DNA of 64,000 nucleotides from positions 813,034-877,033 of the forward strand of contig UYJD01000015.1 in the NCBI GenBank assembly GCA_900618795.1, in the 5' to 3' direction. Every line of letters begins with the position of its first letter. Position 1 is the stretch's first letter. A model generated the notes under the pieces. It made no database searches. It had not been told where the DNA came from and saw only the letters and a program-made list of their open reading frames with translations. This DNA comes from Cyanodermella asteris. Taxonomy: Eukaryota; Ascomycota; Lecanoromycetes; Ostropales; Stictidaceae. Made by a program: the position numbers and the translations under genes. Of the stretch, positions 1 through 9,474 are shown one piece after another.

Positions 1-1102
1 AAGTTGATTTATCCGATTCAAGTCTTCCACCGCCAGGACACCATGGGTTTGTGCATAGCACCGCTTCAACGAAACCCAGTCGCCAGCCGCAACCCATTTC
101 GCCAAGTTGCCATCGTAAGCACAAAAAAAGCCCCCTCACCGAGTCACCACCACCACCACCACCACCACCACCACCATCTAGCTACGGCCAAAGATCGATC
201 CGTCTTATTCGCGCCTTCTTTTCCCAGCTAGCATCTTACATGCAGACTAGTACATGCTGCAGGGTAGTAAGCGATTTCTTCAGGAACGACGCCTGCGGCG
301 TAGCTTCGAAAATAGTTCCGTTCTGGACCCTGCTAGCGCCAGGTTCGGTAAGCCTTTTGGGCGGAGGCAAAGCATGATTTTGGCTGATGAACATGTCCAC
401 TTTACACCCACACCTACGGAGTCCTACGCCTACATACAACTTGCAGACGCTTTGGGAAAGTCTTTCAGCGCCTTTGAAACAGGGCTGTGATCAGCCATCG
501 GCGTCGCTTAATGGTCCGGATCGTCTCAACGGATGCCTGATCTTTGCTTACTGTGTCTCACCGCGAGCACGGGGAGAAGCTGAAGTCTGTCCAATAGACC
601 TTTGCGGAGCGGACTTGAGCGCTGCCAGGCGAGGATTTTTGGGGTTGCAGTTTCTACAGACCCGTAAGGTCTGCCCACCGTATTGGCCTTGGCTTTCAGC
701 CTCACTGTTTGCTAGTGGGGGCACTCCATGGCAGCCTTAGCAGGTTATTGTCTGTCGCCATGTGCCACGCGAAGACTCATGTACGATCGAGCACGTTTCA
801 ATGTCTCGGGATTTCCCTGATTGAATGTTAGCGGCGCCTAGGAGATGTGCTAAGTATACGCCGCTCCAGGGCCATGGCTTCAGATTACCCGACTAGTAGC
901 AAGCAACCATTATGTCGACGCCAAGATAGGCGTTTGTTGAGACATTCACAGGACGCTTTGATGCTCGAGTCTCAAGTATAAGAAGCAGGCTGATGTACCG
1001 CTGTTCAAATGTCCTACCACCCACACTCCAATCCGATCATTTTGACTCCCCTTCATCAGACCGGTCCTCAGTCACGCCAGGCAGATCAGCAACTCATTCA
1101 AG
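1..1102. other. Intergenic, no gene recognised
   Basis: No open frame here has convincing coding character or a recognisable motif. The only notable structure is the CAC trinucleotide run near 144-177. The last 150 bases are presumably the promoter and leader of the secreted-protein gene that starts at 1103. Confidence 0.5.
144..177. repeat. (CAC)n microsatellite
   Basis: About eleven perfect CAC/CCA triplets in a row. Read in different frames they give His or Pro runs, which creates spurious short frames here. It lies outside any gene I can support. Confidence 0.9.
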
Positions 1103-1665
1103 ATGAAGTTCCAACTTGCTTCTATGGCCGCCCTGGCCGCCACAGTCGCCGCCGTGCCGACACCCGAGGCCGCTTTGGAAGAGCGTGACAGCTACCGTCT
1201 GCCGTCTACTATGCAGCTGTTGGCCACTCTGGCCAACGGCACAGTCATCGGATCCCTCAAGGGCGACGGCAACTTCACCGTCAAGAGGATCGACTACCCC
1301 TTCCGCAGCTACTACACGAGCGGTAACAACAATAACGACGCAGTAAGTTGCCCCGCCTTTCCGCCTTGGGCTGGAACATAAACTGACTTGTGCTTCTCTA
1401 GAACGTCTTTGGATACAGCGGCTGCAGCATCGGTAGCGGGCCCTTGGATGGTGCCATCTTCAACTGCAGCTCTGGCTCTGACCAAACTACTCTTGGTCAG
1501 TTTTGGAACCGTGATGGCTTCATGTCTGTCGACGGCCCAACAGGTATTGCGTACTCCATCAACAGCCTGCCAGACCCCAACGACAGTGTCGGCGTGCCTC
1601 TGATCATCGGCGGCAGCGGCGCCTGGGGCCAATTCAGACTTAGGGCCAAGGGAGCTTCCGGGTGA
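1103..1665 (+). CDS. Small secreted protein, unknown function
   Basis: Two exons (1103-1342 and 1402-1665, intron 1343-1401 with GTAAGT donor) encode 167 aa. The N-terminus MKFQLASMAALAATVAA is a clear signal peptide, probably cleaved near the Ala-Ala/Val-Pro boundary around residue 17. The mature part has several N-glycosylation sequons (NGT, NFT, NCS, NDS), an Asn-rich run at the exon junction and only two cysteines, so it is not a classical Cys-rich effector. A Gly-rich C-terminus ends in RAKGASG. I recognise no domain. The size and secretion signal fit the lineage-restricted surface or secreted proteins common in Dothideomycetes. That it is a gene is well supported by the intron restoring a continuous frame; function is unknown. 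Confidence 0.8.
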
Positions 1666-1892
1666 AAGCCCGTCAGATGACCGCTGGCTGCGGGCAGTTG
1701 GATTTTGTGGGACATTTGTCTCGGATCAATGAGTTGTACATACCCAAGCAGCGAAACTCATTACGAGCCTCGGCGGCAGCTCAAAATGAATGCATGAAAC
1801 ATATTCTCTGCCGTCGGCCTTGCATCTCGTCATGTTGGCTGTTGACGACATCGCAGTCCGTTGGAGAACGTTCATCTCTTCTGACAGGCTCG

Positions 1893-3395
1893 TCAAGTCA
1901 CAATGCCTTCTCTTGGTCTCGTTTTCGACGAGCTCAATCCGCCGGAGCCTGCTGAGAGTGATTCTAGCCTCGCAGCCTGCACACGATGCTTTTGCATAAT
2001 CTCAACCCATTCAATGATCTTTGCATCGTCATCATCGTCTTCTGCATCGCCTTCGTCGTAAAGATCGGCAAGGAGAAGACTGAAGTCGCCGCTCAGTCGT
2101 CCAAAGCTTCCAGCACAATATAGAGCTTGGGTCAGAAGACTCTCTTTTGCACTGCGATCGACAATATTTGGAATGTACTCTCGCAAGGTCGGCAACAGAA
2201 CCTCAGATATGAGATGAAGCGGAAAGATAGTCAGAGCTGACGGGCCAGGTTCAGGCTTGTTCTGCTCGGTATTCCGTTTCGCACTGCCCAAGCCCATTTT
2301 GTTAAAGTCTAGCCCAAGGTCACCTTCGTCGGCCTCCTCCCTTTCGGTTGGGAAAATGCTGCGAAACATGGACACGATTGCGAAGCTCTGTTCACGAAAT
2401 AGCTCAATATACCTCTTCAGATATCTCTCCGTCTGATGACCGCTGATGACCGCCTTGCCTCCGATTCGCATTCTCGATTCTTGGTCTGCCAACTCTCGCA
2501 GCGGTTCGAGGGCGTCCAACGTATTCATGAGATTGGCCATTCGGCACACCAGGAACAACGCTCCCAGCGAGCCTTCTTCTTCGCTGGCTGCAACAAGGCT
2601 CGCATTACCTGGATCTTTGGTTCCCTGTAATGTGGAAACTAGGCCAGGGGCTACTCGTCTCAGCCAACCAATTGTTCTCATTCCACCGGCAAGCTTCAGA
2701 TTCGGTCCTCGTAGCGTCTGTATCAAACTGGCTGTCATCTCGCGCATGGCACCTGTGGCTTCTGACCCGATATTTTGGACTAAGATCGAATTGGGATGTA
2801 GCGCCGTCAATCTCTTGACGTGGCCATGCAAGTCAAGTGCGGCATTGTAAATGTTCGTTGTATTTAAAGCACTGCCGCTGGCTCCCGCTCCTGGTGCTCC
2901 AAGACCTGCAGCAGCCGAGTGGACAGCAGATGAAAGCAAGGTGGGAAGCTCAAGCATATCGGCAACCCGCTCCGTGTTCCTTGCCAGTAGCAATGCCCTC
3001 TTTCGCTGCTCCAACAAAGCATTTGTGGTATCTGCGCTTCTGGCGTACTTCTCGCCGAATGCCACAGCCTGCCCGTCCAGCTTGGCAACTCCATCATGTA
3101 TGGTCTTTGTGTATATTGAGACTTTAGGAAGAGAGGTCGAGAGCTTGCCGAGATGGTCCGAAGACGATATCAAAGATTTGGCCGATCGTGATGACAGAGC
3201 TTGAATAGCTAGGAGATTTGAATGAGCAGATTGCGCTAGCGACTGCGGTTCGGAGGATTGAAGGGCACTGAGGTCGAGCTTAGGAAGTCGTGCAAGGTAT
3301 TTGGGGGTGACGGCATCCGATAGCGAAGGTGATTTGTCCTCAGACGACGCTGGAGGAAGATGAGACTGTAGAAGATCGTAGAGGGGGTCCGACAT
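1893..3395 (-). CDS. COG8: Conserved oligomeric Golgi complex subunit 8 (Dor1 family)
   Basis: Intronless, 500 aa from the first real ATG (MSDPLYDLL); the same frame runs further upstream but only to a GTG. COG8 is a subunit of lobe B of the COG tethering complex, which captures retrograde intra-Golgi vesicles. The Dor1-type core is visible: an N-terminal helical region, the stretch LLARNTERVADMLELPTLL, then LHGHVKRLTALHPNSILV and GMRTIGWLRRVAP, which follow the conserved order of the family. The C-terminal third is diverged, with an acidic run (DDDDDDAK) and a Ser/Gly-rich end. It is divergent from the E2 gene starting at 4127, sharing a 731-bp promoter region. Identity rests on the helical core motifs recalled from the family, not on an alignment. 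Confidence 0.85.
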   Translation of the reverse strand: MSDPLYDLLQSHLPPASSEDKSPSLSDAVTPKYLARLPKLDLSALQSSEPQSLAQSAHSNLLAIQALSSRSAKSLISSSDHLGKLSTSLPKVSIYTKTIHDGVAKLDGQAVAFGEKYARSADTTNALLEQRKRALLLARNTERVADMLELPTLLSSAVHSAAAGLGAPGAGASGSALNTTNIYNAALDLHGHVKRLTALHPNSILVQNIGSEATGAMREMTASLIQTLRGPNLKLAGGMRTIGWLRRVAPGLVSTLQGTKDPGNASLVAASEEEGSLGALFLVCRMANLMNTLDALEPLRELADQESRMRIGGKAVISGHQTERYLKRYIELFREQSFAIVSMFRSIFPTEREEADEGDLGLDFNKMGLGSAKRNTEQNKPEPGPSALTIFPLHLISEVLLPTLREYIPNIVDRSAKESLLTQALYCAGSFGRLSGDFSLLLADLYDEGDAEDDDDDAKIIEWVEIMQKHRVQAARLESLSAGSGGLSSSKTRPREGIVT

Positions 3396-4126
3396 GGCGA
3401 GAGGAAGCTCCGATGCGGAGTTGGTTTGCACCTGTTCAGTCAGTTTGGAATACAGTTTCGCAGCAATGAACCCCGCGCTAATTTGTTATATCCGGAGCTG
3501 TGTAGCTCCAGTGGTGCTGCATCGGCGTGTGCTTGGGGCTTCATTGGCAGATGAAGACCACCGGCCTCATTGATACAGTTGGCGGCAGGGCTGCTCGATT
3601 AGAAAGAGCGTTGAAGCAGCAGCAATGTCTGAAGCTTGCGATGTGCTGGGCTTTGCCAAGACCAGAGTCGCCCTTTCCCTGATTTGCGGGCCGCTCTGTC
3701 TGAAATGTCCTGCCCATTCGACACCATGCGTCCAGCTGCTGCTTATCTATACTTTGTACAGCTACATAATATGAGAAAAGGTACATCTGCAGACTCGAGA
3801 TCCCATCATAGCCACTATTTGCATTTACAACGATGACCGTGGAAGACCGACGTACGATTAGCTTCATGGTGAACGCCTTCTGACCTCTAGCTTGCCGCAC
3901 TGAGAAACTGGCCGTAGCTACGTCCAGCTACACCAAGCCTCGACTTACCCTTTATTTCTACCCTGGGTTGGCTTCCTGTTGCAGTTCACTACTGAATAGT
4001 TGATGCAGCGCCCCGTACTCAAGTTGAGGCCTCGCATCCAAGAAGCTAGTGGGCTGCCAGGTTTCACCAAGCTCACAGCCTCGTCAAGCGACTAGCGGAT
4101 CGATTTTATACCTTTCCAAGCCCGAG
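3396..4126. promoter_or_regulatory. Divergent promoter region COG8 / UBE2O-like
   Basis: This 731-bp stretch separates the two divergent starts and must hold both promoters. No clear gene is present. The E2 frame extends back to a GTG at 4049, but 4127 is the first in-frame ATG. I see no distinctive motif to assign. Confidence 0.5.
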
Positions 4127-7066
4127 ATGGACAAGTTTTTCTCGGAAGACATCGTAGCCCTGAAGGCTAACCCTGCCATCAGGGGTGCTGTTGTCGCAAC
4201 GTGGTTGGACATAAACGGCTTAAAGGGTCTTCCGGACGGCTGGGTGCCGCACCTAGACGCAGAAAGAAAGGCACTTAAGAAGTTCCAACAAACAGGAATG
4301 GCTCCCAAGGACCATGTCGTCGTGGAGTTCCTCCGACCAAACAGTGGTACTGCTCTCGTCAACAAAGAATCTTTGATTCTCCTCGACCGAGGGCTATGCG
4401 TCGGCGATGTTGTCAAGCTCAGATCCTCGGATGCACAAAGTGGGACTGTCACGAACGTTCATATCAACTACAAGCTGCAGCCAATCTACACAGACTTACC
4501 ATACCAGTCTGCGGGGCCGTGGCCACATCAGCCCGAAGACAATGAGTTTTGGGCAAGTGCTGATGATGTCTGTCACTGGGATTTCCGCGACGGAGACTAC
4601 GTAGCCTATAAAGGATGGATAGGTCAAGTGATGACTACCAGAGAGAAGGTCACCGTCCGGTTGCAGGACGGAAATGTCGTCATAGTCAATGAACCGGAGG
4701 ATCTCAAAACCCCAAGATGGGCAGGAAATTACGCGCAAAACAACAAAAAACGTCTCGAGGGCGACACCTTGGTTCAGAACCTGCGCGGCATTAAACAGAT
4801 GCTGGAGGAAGGCGTTGATCGGGAAAATTTGGCTTTCCCCGACTGTTTCTATCCAGGCCAAAGAGTGCACACTAGGAAAAGCAATCTTCGGCTTGGCGAG
4901 TGGATAGGCGGCTACTACAATGCATCGACACCACCAGAGGGCGTTGTCGTCGAAACCAAGGTGATTGAATTGGACGTCGAATGGTTAACCACGAACATGC
5001 ATGATGCAGCTCTGAAGCCAAGGCTTGCTCCTCCGAACCTTCTGACTTACGATGTGCTAGATCAGGCACGACGTTGTGATACTCCGATTTCTTCCAGCCC
5101 TTATGGGTCAAGAGCTACTGGTGAACTCATGGCTGGCGACCTATGTCGCTTCCGCGACGAGCCAGCCGCAGCCAAGTATTCTGTCGACAAGGGACAAGGA
5201 TGTTTCCGGCAGATCCCCACATTTGTCTCTCAGGACTTCGACATGAACACTTTCAGCATCCTGGAGTCTCGAACTACTATTGATGTTCAATGGCAGAATG
5301 GAACGCACAGCACTGTTGATTCCAAGAAAGTGGTTCCGTATATCAATGTTGATGAACATGATCTTTGGCCTGGAGAGCCAGTCTCGGTTCTAGAGCAGCA
5401 GGTCATTGACGATGAGAATGGGGTGACTTGCGCACGCAAGGTAGGCATTGTGCAGGCAGTTGACGCTGCGGATCGCGTTGCAACAGTGCGGTGGTACAAA
5501 GATGCACAAGTTTCATTTTACCTGGAAGAACCACATACGCAGGCGTTGGGAAGTCATTGCGGTGAGCTATCGGACGAAGTCTCGATCGTTTCGGTGTATG
5601 ATGTTGTCGGTGTTTCCGCTCTGCTCAGAAGGAGAGGTGATCTGGTGCTATTGGCACCGAATTTGGCGCAGTCAAGTCCTCACATTCACTTACCCCCTGA
5701 TTCCCGAGGGAATAATGCTTCCCCTGCGACCCCGTGGCTGCATGTGCGTCCCTGGCAGGCTGTTGCACTGGTAAGTGGGCCTATGATTGCTACCGAGACT
5801 GAAGAGGGTTTGCCGTGGGTCGGCGAGGTCGTAGATCTCGGCTTGGATGGTCATCTCACTGTCCGTCTGATTGCTGTCGATCAGCCAAGAGACGTAACGA
5901 TTCCGGTCGACAAAGTTGTGCTGGTGGCTGGAGTTGATGACCGGGACAGTTCAGAAGATGATGGAGACGACTCTATGGATGACTATGAGTCTGACGACGA
6001 AATCTCAAGGGCTTCTGCACAGACTATAGAGGAGCGCATCGAGTATGAAGGGGGCGAGAGGTTGGATAACGGCGACGAAGAAGCTTGGCAAACTGACAGC
6101 TCCGGCGAAGACGATCATGAGGTGGAACGCGATGGCGACACCAGGATGGGCGGCACAAAGTCACCTCCACCTTCCGAGTTCCTCGCCAAAGATGGGCCTG
6201 TGGCAGACCCACCCGCCCCAGTCAATTCTTCTCCTGGTAGCACGGAATACAGGTTCACAGAACACGCGTCGATGCCCTCTCAATTCCAAATCTTGGACGA
6301 GCACCCACCACCTGATCATTACTATATCTCAAATGTGCCCTTCTGGACCGGAAAAGGCGTGCTGAGACGAATCCGCAAGGAACACAAGCTCCTCACGTCG
6401 TCATTACCACCCGGTATCTGGGTGCGCACATGGGCTGATCGCCTGGATCTGCTCCGAGTCCTTATCGTTGGACCCCGAGGGACCCCATATGCTCTCGCAC
6501 CCTTTGTGTTTGATTTCACATTCGACAGCAACTATCCTACAGGCCCTCCGGAAGCCTTTTTCCACTCCTGGACGCATGAACGCGGCCGTATCAACCCCAA
6601 TCTGTACGAGGACGGCAAGGTCTGTCTGAGCCTTCTGGGAACGTGGGCCGGCCAAGACAAGATGGAATCTTGGAGTGCCGAGCATTCCAACATGTTGCAA
6701 GTACTGGTGAGCTTGCTCGGCCTCGTGCTGGTCGAGCGTCCTTTTTACAACGAAGCCGGATTCGACACCCTCGTTGATACCGAAGACAACCTCGTGAATG
6801 AGAAGGTGTACAGCGAGAAGGCGCTTGTGATGGCCAAAGGATTTGTGGTCACGGCTCTCACAGCACCTGTAGTCGGACTTGCGGACGTGATTGAATGGGT
6901 GTACAGATCCTCGGATGGGCCCCAGCTACTTCGCTCTGTGGTTGATGAATCTCGGAAGCTGCGCGAACAAGGATCCGAGCCCGGTGAAGAGAAGCTGAGC
7001 CGGGGAAGTTTAATCCTTTTGGAACGTTTCCTCCCAACGCTGGAGGGAATGCTGGAAACGAATTGA
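4127..7066 (+). CDS. UBE2O-like giant E2/E3 hybrid ubiquitin-conjugating enzyme
   Basis: Single open frame of 979 aa from MDKFFSEDI. The C-terminal UBC domain (about residues 735-905) is clear. It has PFWTGKGVLRRIRKE, LRVLIVGPRGTPYA and the active-site block NPNLYEDGKVCLSLLGTW, with catalytic Cys near residue 833. The usual E2 HPN triad is replaced by NPN, as in UBE2O. The N-terminal two thirds holds several small SH3-like/beta segments (for example SGTVTNVHINYKLQPIY, DGDYVAYKGWIGQV) resembling the conserved regions of UBE2O. An acidic linker follows (residues about 605-625 and 650-690). UBE2O enzymes combine E2 and E3 activity and ubiquitinate orphan ribosomal and other basic proteins; transfer of that role to this fungus is inference. 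A stop TGA follows directly at 7064-7066. Confidence 0.88.
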   Translation: MDKFFSEDIVALKANPAIRGAVVATWLDINGLKGLPDGWVPHLDAERKALKKFQQTGMAPKDHVVVEFLRPNSGTALVNKESLILLDRGLCVGDVVKLRSSDAQSGTVTNVHINYKLQPIYTDLPYQSAGPWPHQPEDNEFWASADDVCHWDFRDGDYVAYKGWIGQVMTTREKVTVRLQDGNVVIVNEPEDLKTPRWAGNYAQNNKKRLEGDTLVQNLRGIKQMLEEGVDRENLAFPDCFYPGQRVHTRKSNLRLGEWIGGYYNASTPPEGVVVETKVIELDVEWLTTNMHDAALKPRLAPPNLLTYDVLDQARRCDTPISSSPYGSRATGELMAGDLCRFRDEPAAAKYSVDKGQGCFRQIPTFVSQDFDMNTFSILESRTTIDVQWQNGTHSTVDSKKVVPYINVDEHDLWPGEPVSVLEQQVIDDENGVTCARKVGIVQAVDAADRVATVRWYKDAQVSFYLEEPHTQALGSHCGELSDEVSIVSVYDVVGVSALLRRRGDLVLLAPNLAQSSPHIHLPPDSRGNNASPATPWLHVRPWQAVALVSGPMIATETEEGLPWVGEVVDLGLDGHLTVRLIAVDQPRDVTIPVDKVVLVAGVDDRDSSEDDGDDSMDDYESDDEISRASAQTIEERIEYEGGERLDNGDEEAWQTDSSGEDDHEVERDGDTRMGGTKSPPPSEFLAKDGPVADPPAPVNSSPGSTEYRFTEHASMPSQFQILDEHPPPDHYYISNVPFWTGKGVLRRIRKEHKLLTSSLPPGIWVRTWADRLDLLRVLIVGPRGTPYALAPFVFDFTFDSNYPTGPPEAFFHSWTHERGRINPNLYEDGKVCLSLLGTWAGQDKMESWSAEHSNMLQVLVSLLGLVLVERPFYNEAGFDTLVDTEDNLVNEKVYSEKALVMAKGFVVTALTAPVVGLADVIEWVYRSSDGPQLLRSVVDESRKLREQGSEPGEEKLSRGSLILLERFLPTLEGMLETN

Positions 7067-7528
7067 ATGAATTAGATGAAGCCTGACGACCCGATGTTAT
7101 ACGATGAAGAGGCTCACAGCATGGCGCATTGATTGGAGGACGTCTCCACCGTTCTATTATACCTTGGATTCATAGACGAACGAAATGCTTATACACGCTT
7201 TTATCGATCGTCGAACTTAGATTAGCGCGATCCGTGAACTTCTTGAACGTCACAAGTGAATTTTACAGAAACGCGAAAAAGCAGGGATCTTCCCGCGCAC
7301 CAAATTAACCATTCCAGAGCCCCTGGGAAGCGAGTTACATGTCGTCGAGACACGTGAGAGACCAACCAGAGCCTCAGGGTCATTAAACTCAGCAGATGTG
7401 GGGTATCGGAATCCAGCCGCAACCAGACAAATCAGCGAAGACTGATTACCGAGATCAACTATTTCGCGTATAAAACAATTCCATCACTCGATTATAACTT
7501 CTGTAGATGTGGTCCGCCACACACGAAC
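7067..7528. other. Intergenic region
   Basis: No gene seen. It carries the 3' flank of the E2 gene and the promoter of the questin-oxidase-like gene, including a TATA-like element at 7469. Confidence 0.5.
7469..7476 (+). promoter_or_regulatory. Possible TATA box
   Basis: TATAAAAC lies about 60 bp upstream of the ATG at 7529 and in the right orientation. The leader would be very short, so this is a plausible but unproven core promoter element. Confidence 0.35.
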
Positions 7529-9123
7529 ATGGCTACCACAAGCAGCGTCCACTTCACCACGAGCCCCGAGAACGTCACATTCGCCGTTCCGAATCTCAAA
7601 CCCGAGGCCGCCGCCAAAGTATCCGAGATCCTCCAAGAGAACCACCACAAACATGACATAATCTTCCACGAGATGGGGTTTCACAGTAAACGATCCATCG
7701 ACCTGTTCTGATTCTCGACGTATCGTACGTATAGCTAATCGGCCCTCTTCCCAGACCACATCGCCCATCACGTATGCACAATCTACGCCCTCGGCGCCGA
7801 CCCGGCATCGATCCAAGCCCGCTACGAAGAGAACTCGTCGTACCAACGACCGCCGCCGCCCGAAGACGCCGCGGTCGTCGAGTCCCTGAAAGATCCAGCC
7901 GTGTTCGTGCAGAAGCTATGCGACAAGACGCTCTACTCGTCGTATCTGAGATTCTTCACCAACGAGATCGATGCCAAGGGCTGGAAAGCCGTCGTGAACG
8001 AATACGTCTTCGCCGGCGACGAGCGGGCTGACATCATGATGTACCGGATGTTCGGAAGTAAGTTGAACCTCCCCCCCCCCTCCCCCCCTTCTTTCATCCA
8101 AGCGGATCGAAAGTGGATGCCCCACCCACGGCTGACGCAGACTGGTGTTAAAGGTTACTTGCACTCGTTCATCCACGTCGGGTTCGGAATCGAGTTCGAG
8201 CAGCCGGCGATCGTCGCCGAGGGTCTGGCGTTGACGTGCATGGAGGAATCCTGGCACGACAGGTTCTTCGTCGAAACGACCCGGTTCCTGCAGACGGCGC
8301 GCCCGCAGCGGAAACCGCTGCTGGAGATCCTGGATGAGGTCAGAGCGAGTCCCACGCTTCGAGAGTCAGTCAGGTGGGATGATGGACACAGGATCCGGGA
8401 CGGCGTCTTCGTTCGAGCGATGGATGAGATCGTGGCGGTCGCGGCGGCGTGGCAGGTCGACGCGGAGTCGGTGGAGGAAGCTGCTGCTGAGATGATGAAT
8501 GTGAACGGTAAGTTTGGATGAGTAAACCACGAGAGGATTGAAATGCTGGCTAATGGGCGTAGCTTATTACACTGGTGCTGCGCAGAGGCCGGGCAGAATG
8601 GTCAACTTTGACTTTTACTTCATGCACAATGTAACGTCCTCGATTTTCTTTCCGCTCATGTTGAAGCAAAACTGGATTAGTCAGAAGACGAAGGCGAGGT
8701 TGGTTGAATTGAAGGGTCAGCAGGATGTGCTTCAGTATGCTGCTCGCCGTGCGCCCGAGTTGTTGGCGCATGAGATTCCCGAGTATGGGGCTGGCCGGAA
8801 GTTGGATGACTGGCCGGCTATATTCCGGCGAGCGTGGAGTTTGAGAGACGATGGCCATACTTGCAAGTTTATCAGGTCGTTGGCAGAAGGACAGCAGTTT
8901 TGTAAGCCTTTCCAGGGTGACAAGGTCAAGAGTCCACTGGGAGATGGAGATTGGCTGAAGCTTGCCAGCATGGGTCAGTGATTGAGTTTGTTGCCGCTCA
9001 CTTGGGTTGTCCTGCTAACAGCTTGCAGTGATGGATTCGGCAGAAGCCACTGGAGGTACATGGGTGCGATCTGCGGGATTTGACGAAGCTTGGGAAGAGT
9101 ATGAGATCCAGTCCAAAGTATGA
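7529..9123 (+). CDS. Questin oxidase / AflY-like oxidoreductase
   Basis: Five exons (7529-7685, 7755-8057, 8154-8507, 8563-8973, 9029-9123) give 439 aa. Every junction restores the frame. The family (Pfam Questin_oxidase) includes AflY/HypA of aflatoxin synthesis and GedK of geodin synthesis, which carry out Baeyer-Villiger-type oxidative ring cleavage of anthraquinones. Diagnostic stretches are FHNHIAHHVCTIYALGADP across intron 1, LHSFIHVGFGIEFEQPAIVA in exon 3 and AAQRPGRMVNFDFYFMHNV in exon 4. These His-rich elements are characteristic. No polyketide synthase or other pathway gene is nearby, so this is an orphan copy and the substrate is unknown. Intron 2 is 96 nt, contains C tracts near 8070-8088 and is in frame without a stop, so retention would only insert a Pro-rich loop. 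Confidence 0.88.
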
Positions 9124-9210
9124 GAAGCATCGAGCTGACACGTTTGCAGCGCAAAGCCCCGATAGCGTACCGGATAGCTATATAAGAAACGGTAAAGTGA
9201 CCTCATTTCG

Positions 9211-9282
9211 GCTCTCGTGGTCCAATGGTTAAGACGTGGCCTTGTGGCGGCCTTAATCCCTGTTCGATTCAGGGCGGGGGCA
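9211..9282 (+). tRNA. tRNA-His (GTG anticodon)
   Basis: A 72-nt cloverleaf with no intron. The acceptor GCTCTCG pairs with CGGGGGC (two G-U pairs). The D arm is GTC/GAC. The anticodon loop is TTGTGGC with GTG, and the anticodon stem has a T-T mismatch at its outer pair. The T arm is CCCTG-TTCGATT-CAGGG, which contains the B box. A is the discriminator. A run of six T at 9287-9292 follows as the Pol III terminator. It sits between two protein genes. Confidence 0.9.
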
Positions 9283-9286
9283 ATAA

Positions 9287-9292
9287 TTTTTT
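9287..9292 (+). terminator. RNA polymerase III T-run terminator
   Basis: Six consecutive T begin four bases after the tRNA-His 3' end, the expected Pol III stop signal. Confidence 0.75.
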
Positions 9293-9474
9293 GCTTGTTG
9301 AGAGCATGCCAGAGTGTCGAGAATTGGTGACTCATAAACATGCACGAGCCATCAAAGCATAACCAACTCTTTTGCTTGACACGTACTCTGCATTTTGGAA
9401 GCACGAAATCTTGTAAGCGTGGCCGGATCGGGCGTTCGGACCGAGATTGTGAAATTTTGAGTGCCGTTGTGAAT

